Assembly: GCA_903870275.1 (NCBI GenBank)
Contig: CAIQCK010000018.1
Span: 1 to 32,306 of the forward strand
Direction of reading: 5' to 3'
Origin: an uncultured bacterium
GTDB lineage: Bacteria; Verrucomicrobiota; Verrucomicrobiia; CAIQCK01
DNA length: 32,306 nt
This document shows, in pieces, positions 25,101-32,224 of the stretch. The position numbers and the translations under genes are program-made. Numbering within the stretch: the stretch's first letter is position 1; every line of letters begins with the position of its first letter. The notes below the pieces were generated by a model. That model saw nothing but the letters and a program-made list of their open reading frames with translations, was not told the DNA's origin and did no database searches.

Positions 25101-25271
25101 GACGCCGCCCTTGCCGTCCAGCTTGCAGACGGCACCTGGGTGGAAAGCAACCGCGCGAGCACCGTCTACTGCAGTTGCGGCACGGGCGGCGGCTGGTTGC
25201 ACCATGAGGGGACCGGCTTTTCCCAAAAATCCCCGCCGGTCAAGCTTACGCTGCCGATTGCGCCGCAGTGA
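22119..25271 (+). CDS. Secreted GH36-like alpha-galactosidase-type protein with C-terminal extension
   Basis: The ATG at 22119 has a strong GAGGAGG site and begins a signal peptide (MTTKRVDWIVCIVVGLALAQ, ending PAVAQ). The 1050-residue product has an N-terminal beta domain (residues 30-250), then a barrel with VHYNSWYDI (about 260), DSFVPDDGWQD (about 298), GLWHP, YLKHDFNSF (about 397-405) and GANDTGYE (about 468). In GH36-type enzymes these carry substrate contacts, the catalytic nucleophile Asp in the LK-D segment and an acid/base Asp. Both Asp are present. Residues 650-1050 form further beta domains (NAPLQ-like, TVAWEVRASARP) of unknown role, perhaps substrate binding. It heads a five-gene plus-strand cluster and faces the large secreted protein gene. 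The sugar released is probably an alpha-galactoside or a relative. Confidence 0.85.
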   Translation: MTTKRVDWIVCIVVGLALAQVNLLPAVAQPDAAYTRIEGQRCVIGNAALERVINLSDGKVCTASIRNKLANQEILLESAEFSLTVNETQVVTAADFILQNKEVQNLDRGAKRLILKLVCEKLGIEVQLRHEVAPGAALMRKVLAVRAVGPQKPLLNRIEVERFFTAAPCALGGLGQPVFIADSVFTGLEYPAAHNEVRDNAQAKPPALRFSVALRHLPGKVLTPVYLESKPAVLGVTREGAVERGFAEYLARIRIPPRTHVHYNSWYDIRQDKMSTELFLETFAQFKKNLCDKYGVRMDSFVPDDGWQDRKSIWEVNAKLFPKGLGELSAGLKAGGSSLGLWHPLTAVEGNLVMQWCREHGYETDKAGTHLCLSAPKHNGQLREVMTRHVKQYDLTYLKHDFNSFSCDGEGHGHLPKSEYGFEANVDAYIEMLKLLKQTNPKVFLNCTGGMWLSPWWLMYCDTVWRGANDTGYEQAHPFVDQRLQSIAYVDGVLYDDFVKNRYQFPISALMTCGIVYGQLHMLGGTHEPLESWTDNTVWSLCLGLMMKELYITPSLLSETHWDVLGKSLRWAEANKDVLVETQMILGNPHHGEVVGYKHAVGERTIVFLCNPSLRPQKAAIDFLPPEGNKTRRLVEIVYPYRKVLALDADPAQTVEITLAPNEMLAIEAMPASAIRRPVVQGCRYSVVSESDKEYVFDVIGETSEPITVRIQSPAKIEEILVDNIRQPLRGEYGKEASLALAIPLASQPLQVEDILGTTAPLQNEAKVTLPNGVLGGRFFLVCENAASAVPLSPITVNGQPVKTGALTGERWKTFIVPLQSRTSTVAWEVRASARPKTPFAARSFVMSSYAAANRSLGAKRVTLRLAESLGPASLSLPTPFAAQKADLLPIQTAREVATISPGGPAAISAAQLKAIKAARLHLAVFGANPEDRYANKPVTLNGEVIGILPPNSRYNVDQWAERVMEVPADKLAAVAAENVIIVSNCGGDDFKFGDAALAVQLADGTWVESNRASTVYCSCGTGGGWLHHEGTGFSQKSPPVKLTLPIAPQ

Positions 25272-25353
25272 AACGAACTCAGTCCAAAATCCCGTCGAGA
25301 TCCGGTCACATTTTCTTGTCGCCCAACGCCGCGTGACGGGGTTCAATAGCGGT

Positions 25354-26313
25354 ATGCGTCACCCAAACTCTTTCACCTCGGCGCCGCAGACGACGCGGCG
25401 GGAATTCATCCAACGAACCGGCTCGGCCGCCTTGCTCGGCGCGCTTGCATCGGGCACCGGCATCCTGCGCCCGATGGCGTCCGCAGCAGAAGAGCCCGCC
25501 GCGAAGCCGGCGCCGCTCGTCGGCTCGAATGTCTTCGCCTGGACCCAATACGCCAAGCGCGACAAGAAGCCGTTCGACATCGTGGAAACGATGTCGGTGA
25601 TGCGCGACCTCGGCTATGACTACCTGGAGCCGGGCATGGATTTCGCGCATCCCGACAGCATCGTCAAGCTGGCCGACCAGATGAAATCGAAAGGCTTGAA
25701 ACCCGTCAGCCTCTACTGCGGCCCGCGGTTGCACGAGGCCGACAAGGCGAAGGACGTCGTGGCCCAGTTGTTGGCGGCGGCGAAGGTCTGCAAAAAGTGC
25801 GGGTTCCAGGTGATCAGTTGCAACGTGGCGCCCATCGGCCGCGAGAAGACCGACGATGAACTCAAGACGCAGGTGGCCGCGCTCAAGGACTTCGGCCAGG
25901 GGTTGAAGAACCTCGGCCTGAAGCTCGGCGTCCACCATCACATGCCGGAGATGGCCAACCACGCCCGCGAGTTCCACTACAACTTCCGCAACACCGACCC
26001 CGGCGTTGTCGGCTTCTGCTACGACGTGCATTGGGTGTGGAAAGGCGGCATCCAGCCGATGGACGCGCTCCGCGAATACGACGACCGCATCGTCACCTGG
26101 CACATCCGCCAGAGCCGCGATGGCGTTTGGTGGGAGGACCTCGACACGGGTGACATTGACTACGCGGCCATCGCCCAGTATGTCGCCGAGCACAAACTGG
26201 CGCGGCGGTTCTCCGTCGAGCTGGCCATCGAGGGCAAGACGCTGATCACACGCTCGGTCATTGAAAACCACCGCCGCAGCCGCGAGTTTATCCGCAAGGT
26301 GTTTGGAGCGTAA
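25354..26313 (+). CDS. Tat-signal sugar isomerase/epimerase-fold protein
   Basis: The 319-residue product starts at the ATG at 25354 (MRHPNSF) and has TTRREFIQRTGSAALLGALA, a Tat signal. The rest is a xylose-isomerase-like (AP-endonuclease-2) TIM barrel: SVMRDLGYDYLEPGM, KPVSLYCGPRL, GFQVISCNVAP, LGVHHHMPEM with the metal-type His cluster, GFCYDVHWVW and RRFSVELAIEG. Glu and His residues at barrel strand ends suggest a divalent-metal site. Such proteins isomerise, epimerise or eliminate sugars. An in-frame ORF continues upstream into the GH36-like gene, but the Tat signal fixes the start. It lies 82 bp after that gene and is probably in the same operon. A second, diverged copy is at 30568. 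Confidence 0.82.
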   Translation: MRHPNSFTSAPQTTRREFIQRTGSAALLGALASGTGILRPMASAAEEPAAKPAPLVGSNVFAWTQYAKRDKKPFDIVETMSVMRDLGYDYLEPGMDFAHPDSIVKLADQMKSKGLKPVSLYCGPRLHEADKAKDVVAQLLAAAKVCKKCGFQVISCNVAPIGREKTDDELKTQVAALKDFGQGLKNLGLKLGVHHHMPEMANHAREFHYNFRNTDPGVVGFCYDVHWVWKGGIQPMDALREYDDRIVTWHIRQSRDGVWWEDLDTGDIDYAAIAQYVAEHKLARRFSVELAIEGKTLITRSVIENHRRSREFIRKVFGA

Positions 26314-26430
26314 TCACGGCCGCCGCATCGGCCTTCTTCTTACCTCGTAAGGAACACGCCGGCGCGAACGGGCTGTAGAGGCGGTGCCAGATTCCTTGTC
26401 TGCGTTGCTCCGACCGCATAACCTCGGCTC

Positions 26431-28761
26431 ATGCGAAGACTGATCTTGCTGGCACCGGTTGCGCTGGCGTTGGCGGTCGCCGACTGCCAGCCCATCACTT
26501 CTGTTGCCGGGGCAGCCCAGGTGGATTTTCCGCGGCATACGCCCGAGGCGGACTGGCAACAACGCCGCGCGCAGGAGTTGCTCGACATGGCGGCGCGGCT
26601 GGACGCCAAGACCTTCGTCTGGCGGATGCGCTCGGGAACCCCGGAGGATTTTCTGGCCATTAATCGTCAGCTCGAAAACTGGAAGCCGCGCACCCGCGGC
26701 CCCTCGACGGGGAAATACGATCCGGGCTGGGGAGCCATTGATCTGTATACGCTCGCCTACGAGTGCGGCGACAAGCTCACTCCGGCCGCGCGGGCGAAGA
26801 TTTTCGAGGTGCTCGAGGAATATACCAAGCCCGGCGAATACGCGTATGAAACCGAGCCGCGGCGGATGATCAACACCAACCATCCCCTCAACGGCGCAAT
26901 GGCGCTGGTGCTGGCCGGGCAGTTGATGGACAAGCCGGAGCGCATCGCCCTTGGGCGCGACCGGGTGCGTTACTTTTTGGACTGGCTGCGCGACGTGACG
27001 CCCGCCGACCTGCCCGAGCAGTTCGCCGAGCGGCGCAAGGCGGCCCAGCAGGGCATCGTCGAACTCAGCCAGGGGACCGGCGACACGGACGAATACAACA
27101 GCCCAACCTACCAGGCGGTCACGCTGCACTCGCTGGCGGGGCTGAGCAATTGGGCCGCCGACCGCGAGACCGCCTTGAAGGCGCGGCTGTTGCAGGAATA
27201 CCTGTTCCTGCTCACCTGCGCGCGATACGACGCGAGCGTACGAATCCTTTGCGGCCCGTATTCGCGATCCTATCCTCCCAACACGGCCGGCGTCGTCGGC
27301 AACCTGTATTACATCCTGCATCGCTACCTCCAGAGCGCCCCGCCGCTGGACCCCGATCTCGGCAACAAGGATTGGGGACCCGGCTCGGCGGACATCTACT
27401 GGATTCCCAAGCTGGCGGCGATGGCCTACTACTTCCCCGACTACCTGCGCACCATCGCCCAGCAGAAGTTCTATCCTTACAGTGTGCTGGTCTCGACCAA
27501 GAGCGGCGACTGGGGCGACTATCCTTATGAAGACCACCGTACAAAACTGTATGCGACGGGCGGCCACTGCGATCTAACCAGCTATTTGACCGAGGACTAT
27601 TGCCTGGGAAGCTCGAGCCGATACTACGCTTATGCCGGGCAGAACGAGAATTGCATCCTCTATTACCGCAAGCGGCCGGTGGCCAAGCCGCAAGACCGCA
27701 AGTTCCTGATCTTCCGCTACCTGATTGACGGGCGCGATCCCTTCGACAGCGTGCGCGACGGATTGCCACACGTCTATCAGCGCGAAAACAAGGCCATCGT
27801 GCTGTTCCATCCGGCCATGCGGCCAAAGGCCAAAACGATGCGTGCCTGGGCCGGGTTCTTCGACGGCTACGACCCGCTGGACGCCATCTACGTCAACGAC
27901 ACCAAGCTCGATCCGGCCCATTTGCCTTACACATTGAAGCCGGGCGACACGCTGTTCGTCCACGACGGGTTGGTGCACGTGGCGTTGCGTCCGCTGGTCG
28001 GGCAAAACCTGGGAGTGAAGGGCAGCCAGATTCGTTTGGAACAGGAGGGACGTTGCCTGGGCCTTTCGGTTTATAACTATGAGGCCGACGAACCGCTGCC
28101 GCTGTCGCTCGAAAAGGTGAAGCTCATCAATCCGATGCGATTCATCCGCGGCGGGTTTGTCGTCGAGGTGGGCGATCGCAAGCATTACCCCGACCCGGCG
28201 GATTTCCGACGTCATATGCTGGCGGCGGTGGTTCGCGAAGAACTCAAAGACGAGAAAGTGCGGACTGTCACTTGCGCGAGCGGGCCAGACACCATGGCGA
28301 TTAGCTACGACATGGAAGCCGACCGCATTTTCTCCCGCACGCTCAACGGCCAGCCGGCCGCCGCCCCGCTGTTTGCCTGCCCCGATGCGCGGATGGAAGC
28401 CGGCGGCGAGGTAACGGTGCACGGGGCGAAGCTCACCGGCGAGCGCGGGCTCCCGTTGGTTCTCGCCGCGCCGGGCGAGCAGGGACCGTTTGTGGCGACG
28501 AAGCCGACCGACAGGGTGGGGCCGTTCTCTCTTGTCACGCCCCAAGTCCGTTGGAAAACGTCGGGGTTTGGCTGCGGGCAGGTCCGCCTCTATTTGGGCC
28601 AGACGCCGCGACTGGAGATTGACCGGCTTGCAAGCTCTGCCCCCTTTTTTGTCAGCGGCGGGCAAGTCACCGTGATCGTGAATGGTGCAGATGTGACCGG
28701 CCGTTTGCGCGCGGCCCAAGACATGCCCGGCTGGAAAGAGCTGCCCACGACTTCCAATTGA
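26431..28761 (+). CDS. Secreted heparinase-like alpha/alpha-toroid polysaccharide lyase candidate
   Basis: The ATG at 26431 starts MRRLILLAPVALALAVADC, a lipoprotein-or-signal-like N terminus (a Cys follows the core at residue 19, so a lipoprotein is possible). The 776-residue product has an all-helical N-terminal half with INTNHPLNGAMALVLAGQL (about 145-165), DEYNSPTYQAVTLHSLAGL (about 218-237) and SYLTEDYCLGSSSRYY (about 384-399). These resemble the alpha/alpha-toroid of heparinase II/III-type polysaccharide lyases, including the Asn, Tyr and His expected at the active site. The second half is beta-rich, as in those lyases. The likely substrate is an acidic polysaccharide, cleaved by beta-elimination, but this is inferred. 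It follows the isomerase gene by 117 bp. Confidence 0.75.
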   Translation: MRRLILLAPVALALAVADCQPITSVAGAAQVDFPRHTPEADWQQRRAQELLDMAARLDAKTFVWRMRSGTPEDFLAINRQLENWKPRTRGPSTGKYDPGWGAIDLYTLAYECGDKLTPAARAKIFEVLEEYTKPGEYAYETEPRRMINTNHPLNGAMALVLAGQLMDKPERIALGRDRVRYFLDWLRDVTPADLPEQFAERRKAAQQGIVELSQGTGDTDEYNSPTYQAVTLHSLAGLSNWAADRETALKARLLQEYLFLLTCARYDASVRILCGPYSRSYPPNTAGVVGNLYYILHRYLQSAPPLDPDLGNKDWGPGSADIYWIPKLAAMAYYFPDYLRTIAQQKFYPYSVLVSTKSGDWGDYPYEDHRTKLYATGGHCDLTSYLTEDYCLGSSSRYYAYAGQNENCILYYRKRPVAKPQDRKFLIFRYLIDGRDPFDSVRDGLPHVYQRENKAIVLFHPAMRPKAKTMRAWAGFFDGYDPLDAIYVNDTKLDPAHLPYTLKPGDTLFVHDGLVHVALRPLVGQNLGVKGSQIRLEQEGRCLGLSVYNYEADEPLPLSLEKVKLINPMRFIRGGFVVEVGDRKHYPDPADFRRHMLAAVVREELKDEKVRTVTCASGPDTMAISYDMEADRIFSRTLNGQPAAAPLFACPDARMEAGGEVTVHGAKLTGERGLPLVLAAPGEQGPFVATKPTDRVGPFSLVTPQVRWKTSGFGCGQVRLYLGQTPRLEIDRLASSAPFFVSGGQVTVIVNGADVTGRLRAAQDMPGWKELPTTSN

Positions 28762-29032
28762 GGAGCGGTTGCCGTTGGAGTTGGGCGAGGGCAAATCCGG
28801 CTGCGAACCGTTGCCGCTGCCGCGCGACGAAGTTCGGTTGAACAATTCCGGCCGGCGCGGAGGACCACCAAGCATGAACTCCAACCCATTTCCTTGATCG
28901 GTGAAAGAAGCTGTTAACCGCAGTCTTGGATATGGTAAATAACTGGCGGATACTCATGATTTGGTTCAAGCCAAACATCCAAAGATCGAAGCAAAGGAAA
29001 GGCACGCCTCATCCGATTCTGGCGAAACGTTT

Positions 29033-30544
29033 ATGAAACCTACTTCCCGCCGCAGTTTTCTTAAGCGCTCGGTGGCTGCTTCGGCCGCGTTTGTTGGAAC
29101 CAATCTCTGCTCTTCCCCGTGGTTGCGGGCGGCCGGCGCCAACGATGACGTTCGACTGGCCGTGGTCGGCGTCGGTTCGCGGGTGAAGATTGGTGGCATG
29201 GGCAGGAACGAAATCCGCAATTTCCGACAAGTCCCCGGCGTTCGTATCGTTGCCCTCTGCGACGTTGACGACGCCAATCTCCGCCCGGAGGTGGAGAATT
29301 TCCAGAAGCGTAATGAGAAGGTCGTCGCCTACACGGACGTGCGCAAGCTTTTGGAGAGCAAGGACGTTGACGCCGTCGTGGTCACCACGCCCAATCACTG
29401 GCACGCGCTGGTGACGATCTGGGCCTGCCAGGCCGGCAAGGATGTGTATGTCCAGAAGCCTGCGTCCCACAACATTTTCGAAGGCCGGAAGATGGTCGAG
29501 GCCTCCCGCAAATACCGCCGCATCGTGCAGAGCCCCAACGGATCCCGCGCTCAGAACGGTTACGCGGAGGCGCTGGCCTACGTCCGTGAGGGGAAGCTCG
29601 GCAAGGTCCTGAAGGTTCGCCACGTTCATTTCTCGCCGCGGTGCAGCATCGGCAAGGTGAGCGGCCCTCAACCAATCCCCTCCACGCTTGACTACAATCT
29701 CTGGTCCGGACCGGCCCCCATCGTTGCGCCTGTGCGCAAGAACCTGCACTACGACTGGCATTGGCAATGGACCTACGGTAACGGCGAACTTGGCAACTGG
29801 GGTATTCATCACCTGGATGGTTGCCGCATGTTCGTCGGGGGCGGGTTGCCGCGGCATGTCATCAGTATCGGCGGGCGTTTCGGCTACGAGGACGACGGCC
29901 AGACGCCGAACACCCTGATCGTGTATTTCGATTATGAGCCGGCGCCGGTCCTCTCCGAGTTCCGCGCACTGCCCAAGGACAAGTCCTTCCAGGCCAACGC
30001 CGTTGCCGGAAAGGATTCCTGGGGTCCCAATGCGATGGATTCGTATCAGGGAATCCCGATCGGCAAGGTCATTCACTGCGAACACGGGTATGTGATCAGC
30101 ACCATCAGCAGCCACGCAGCCTTCGATGCCAGCGGCAAGGAGATCATCAAGTTTCAGCCGACCACTCCCAATCAGAACCAAAATTTCATTCAAGCCGTGC
30201 GCAGCCGTCGCGCGAGCGACCTGGTGAGCGAGATGCTGCAAGGACACCTGTCGGCTGTGCTGGTCCACTTGGGCAATATTTCATACCGCGTCGGCAAGAC
30301 CATGCCGGACGGCGAGATCCGCCAACGCATCGAAGGCAACAAGGAGTTGTCCGCCGCCTACCAGCGATTCCAAGCCCACTTGTTGGCCAACGGCGTGGAT
30401 CTCGACAAGACACCCGCCACGCTTGGCGCGATGCTGAGTTTCGACCCGGACACGGAGCGTTTCGTCGGCGAGTTCAGCCAGCCGGCGAACCTGCTCGTCT
30501 CCCGGGAATACCGCGCGCCGTTTGTGGTGCCGGAAAACGTGTAA
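29033..30544 (+). CDS. Tat-exported Gfo/Idh/MocA-family oxidoreductase
   Basis: The 503-residue product starts at the ATG at 29033 (MKPTSRRSFLKRSVAASAAF), a Tat signal; the open frame upstream to 28961 is not part of it. After the signal comes the Rossmann segment LAVVGVGSRVKIGGMG (about 42-57), then VRIVALCDVDD, VDAVVVTTPNHWHA and VYVQKPASHN. The catalytic-Lys motif, usually EKP, is QKP here, with Lys kept. GNWGIHHLDGCRM (about 255-267) carries the active-site His pair. These enzymes oxidise or reduce sugars using tightly bound NAD(P), and Tat export fits pre-loading of the cofactor. It lies 271 bp after the lyase-like gene and 23 bp before a sugar isomerase-fold gene, so the last two are probably cotranscribed. 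Confidence 0.9.
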   Translation: MKPTSRRSFLKRSVAASAAFVGTNLCSSPWLRAAGANDDVRLAVVGVGSRVKIGGMGRNEIRNFRQVPGVRIVALCDVDDANLRPEVENFQKRNEKVVAYTDVRKLLESKDVDAVVVTTPNHWHALVTIWACQAGKDVYVQKPASHNIFEGRKMVEASRKYRRIVQSPNGSRAQNGYAEALAYVREGKLGKVLKVRHVHFSPRCSIGKVSGPQPIPSTLDYNLWSGPAPIVAPVRKNLHYDWHWQWTYGNGELGNWGIHHLDGCRMFVGGGLPRHVISIGGRFGYEDDGQTPNTLIVYFDYEPAPVLSEFRALPKDKSFQANAVAGKDSWGPNAMDSYQGIPIGKVIHCEHGYVISTISSHAAFDASGKEIIKFQPTTPNQNQNFIQAVRSRRASDLVSEMLQGHLSAVLVHLGNISYRVGKTMPDGEIRQRIEGNKELSAAYQRFQAHLLANGVDLDKTPATLGAMLSFDPDTERFVGEFSQPANLLVSREYRAPFVVPENV

Positions 30545-30567
30545 TCGCAGAACCAGGAAAAAAGCTT

Positions 30568-31485
30568 ATGACTAACAACCATCAACGAATCACGCGCAGG
30601 GGTTTTCTGGGCAGCAGTGTCGGAGCCGCTGTGGGCGTTTGCTCACTGGGCGGTCTGCGCCACTCGCTGCTGCGGGCGGCTGAGCCGCCGGCCAAATCGA
30701 AACTGCGGTTTGGCCTGACGACGTATACATGGGGAAAGGACTGGGACATCCCCACGTTGATCACCAACTGCGAGAAGGCCGGACTGCACGGTGTGGAACT
30801 GCGAACGAGCGAGAAGTACGCGCATGGCGTGGAGTTGACGCTCAATGCGTCCCAGCGTGCCGAAACCAAGAAGCGATTCGCCGACAGTCCGGTGCGCCTT
30901 GTGAGCATCGCCAGCGGCGAACGCATGGACTGGCCCGAGCCGGAAAAACTCCGGGCGGCCATTGAGGCGGCCAAAGCGCATCTGCAACTGAGCCACGATG
31001 TCGGTTGCGACGTGCTGCGGGTGTTTCCAAACCAGTTCTATCGCGACGTTCCCCACGAGAAAACCATCGAGCAGATTGCCCGGGCGCTGGATGAACTGGG
31101 CGCCTTCGCCGTCAACCTGGGCCAGGAAGTTTCGTTGGAAGCGCACGGCCCGGCCGGAGAACTGCCCACGATGCGGGCCGTCATGGATCGCGTGACCCAG
31201 CGTAGCGTGCGCGTGCGTTTGAATTGCGACGCCCGGGATGCGAAGGGCCAGGGTTTTGAAGCGAATTTCAACCTGGTCAAGAATTTCCTCTCCCGGATCA
31301 TTCATGCCCACGACCTGAACGCCCCGGATTACCCCTACCAGCTCATGGTCAATCTGCTGACGAAGGCGAACTGGGAGGGTTGGGTGTTGGCCGAGAGAAG
31401 CGACAAGGTTCCCGATCGCGTTCAGGTCTTGACCGAGCAGCGGCAGGTTTGGGATGCCATGGTCGAGAAGGCACAACACGCTTGA
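30568..31485 (+). CDS. Tat-signal sugar isomerase/eliminase-fold protein
   Basis: The 305-residue product starts at the ATG at 30568 (MTNNHQRITRRGFLGSSVGA), a Tat signal with RR before the hydrophobic core; an AAAAAAG-like purine run precedes the start. The barrel is of the xylose-isomerase/AP-endonuclease-2 type: LRFGLTTYTWGKDWD, GLHGVELRTSEKYAHGVELT, DVLRVFPNQFYRD, VSLEAHGPAGELP, RVRLNCDARDAKGQG, IIHAHDLNAPDYPY and EGWVLAERSD. Glu at strand ends of VELR, SLEAHG and LAER, with His near 255, fit a metal centre. It follows the Gfo/Idh/MocA gene by 23 bp, so the two proteins probably act one after the other on the same sugar, with the oxidoreductase supplying a keto group for isomerisation or elimination. 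Confidence 0.85.
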   Translation: MTNNHQRITRRGFLGSSVGAAVGVCSLGGLRHSLLRAAEPPAKSKLRFGLTTYTWGKDWDIPTLITNCEKAGLHGVELRTSEKYAHGVELTLNASQRAETKKRFADSPVRLVSIASGERMDWPEPEKLRAAIEAAKAHLQLSHDVGCDVLRVFPNQFYRDVPHEKTIEQIARALDELGAFAVNLGQEVSLEAHGPAGELPTMRAVMDRVTQRSVRVRLNCDARDAKGQGFEANFNLVKNFLSRIIHAHDLNAPDYPYQLMVNLLTKANWEGWVLAERSDKVPDRVQVLTEQRQVWDAMVEKAQHA

Positions 31486-31572
31486 CCCGGTCCAAGAGGA
31501 GGAGTGGCCGCCGTTGGCGTCCAAAGAAGCCTGCCTCTCGATGAAATCAAGCCGCCGCTTCTGCTCCGTGCG

Positions 31573-31589
31573 CTCCGGCTTTGCCGGAG
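31573..31589 (+). terminator. Terminator-like hairpin after the plus-strand cluster
   Basis: CTCCGGC and GCCGGAG form a perfect seven-pair GC-rich stem with a TTT loop. It lies 88 bp past the last gene of the cluster. There is no T-run, so it may be a Rho-independent-like weak terminator or an mRNA 3'-end stabiliser. Confidence 0.4.
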
Positions 31590-31962
31590 AGAACAGGTTG
31601 ACAACAGGCAAGAGAGAACTACGTTTCTCGTGCCAGCGCCGTGGGTTGCTGCTGATGCGCTCCCCGCGCATCGTATACCTCCTTGGAGCAGCCCACCCGC
31701 TGGCATTTTTCTTTGGTTGCGCACCATGCCACGCGATACCGACGCGCAATTGCACCGCGCCAGCCCTTGCCTGAAATATGCTCACTCCGCGTCCGATCAT
31801 CGCGCCAGCGGGCCGCTGTAGCAGCCGACACGATGAACCCCGCCAGGCGAGACAACGCGCAGCGCAGCGCGGCGGCAGGGAAGGGCAGACTTCGGGCGCG
31901 GATTTTTCGCCGATGCGTCTCAGTTTGATACTACACGCCGAATTTGCTGAGTGCGGGGAAAT

Positions 31963-31980
31963 GGAAACCTCGCGGTTTCC
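31963..31980 (-). terminator. Hairpin just downstream of tRNA-Arg
   Basis: GGAAACC and GGTTTCC form a perfect seven-pair stem with a four-base loop, 11 bp beyond the CCA end of the minus-strand tRNA. No U-run follows, so it may define the tRNA transcript's 3' end or guide processing. Confidence 0.4.
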
Positions 31981-31991
31981 TGTGGGAAAAG

Positions 31992-32068
31992 TGGTGCGCC
32001 CGGAAGGACTTGAACCTTCGACCCTCTGATCCGTAGTCAGATGCTCTAATCCACTGAGCTACGGGCGC
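31992..32068 (-). tRNA. tRNA-Arg (anticodon ACG)
   Basis: Reading the minus strand, the acceptor arms GCGCCCG and CGGGCGC pair perfectly. The D stem is GCTC/GAGC, the anticodon stem TCTGA/TCAGA encloses the loop CTACGGA, and the T stem GAAGG/CCTTC encloses TTCAAGT. The anticodon ACG reads CGU (and, after A-to-I editing, CGC and CGA). The CCA end is encoded at 31992-31994 (TGG on the plus strand). The full length of 77 bases is normal. Confidence 0.97.
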
Positions 32069-32125
32069 GCCCAAAGCGGCCAGACAATAGCAGGCTGGCC
32101 CGCCATTTCAACGGGTAATTTTGAG

Positions 32126-32150
32126 GGAGCGAATTTTGGCGCTTCGCTCC
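32126..32150. other. Eight-pair hairpin upstream of the tRNA
   Basis: GGAGCGAA at 32126-32133 pairs with TTCGCTCC at 32143-32150 across TTTTGGCGC. It lies between the tRNA promoter side and the transposase gene and may be a terminator for either or part of the insertion end. Confidence 0.35.
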
Positions 32151-32224
32151 AGAGTCGGCGTCAGGCTAGTGTAGTGTCTCACATATAGATTTTATTATTT
32201 TGAGAGTGGCAGTAAGTTAGGGGC

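Larger units (their letters stand above)
31486..31991. other. Gene-free stretch with two hairpins
   Basis: No convincing gene is visible between the isomerase-fold gene and the tRNA; the overlapping frames here look random. It contains hairpins at 31573-31589 and 31963-31980, listed separately. Confidence 0.5.

Noticed and set aside
28762..28900. A coding-like stretch after the heparinase-like gene (PRDEVRLNNSGRRGGPP)
   Set aside because: It has no start signal, I recognise no family, and a single short Arg/Pro/Gly-rich reading in GC-rich DNA is weak evidence.
6301..28961. A 14-15 base exact match, GGATACTCATGATT, near 6301 and 28948
   Set aside because: A match of this length is expected about once by chance in a 32-kb window, and the flanks do not align.
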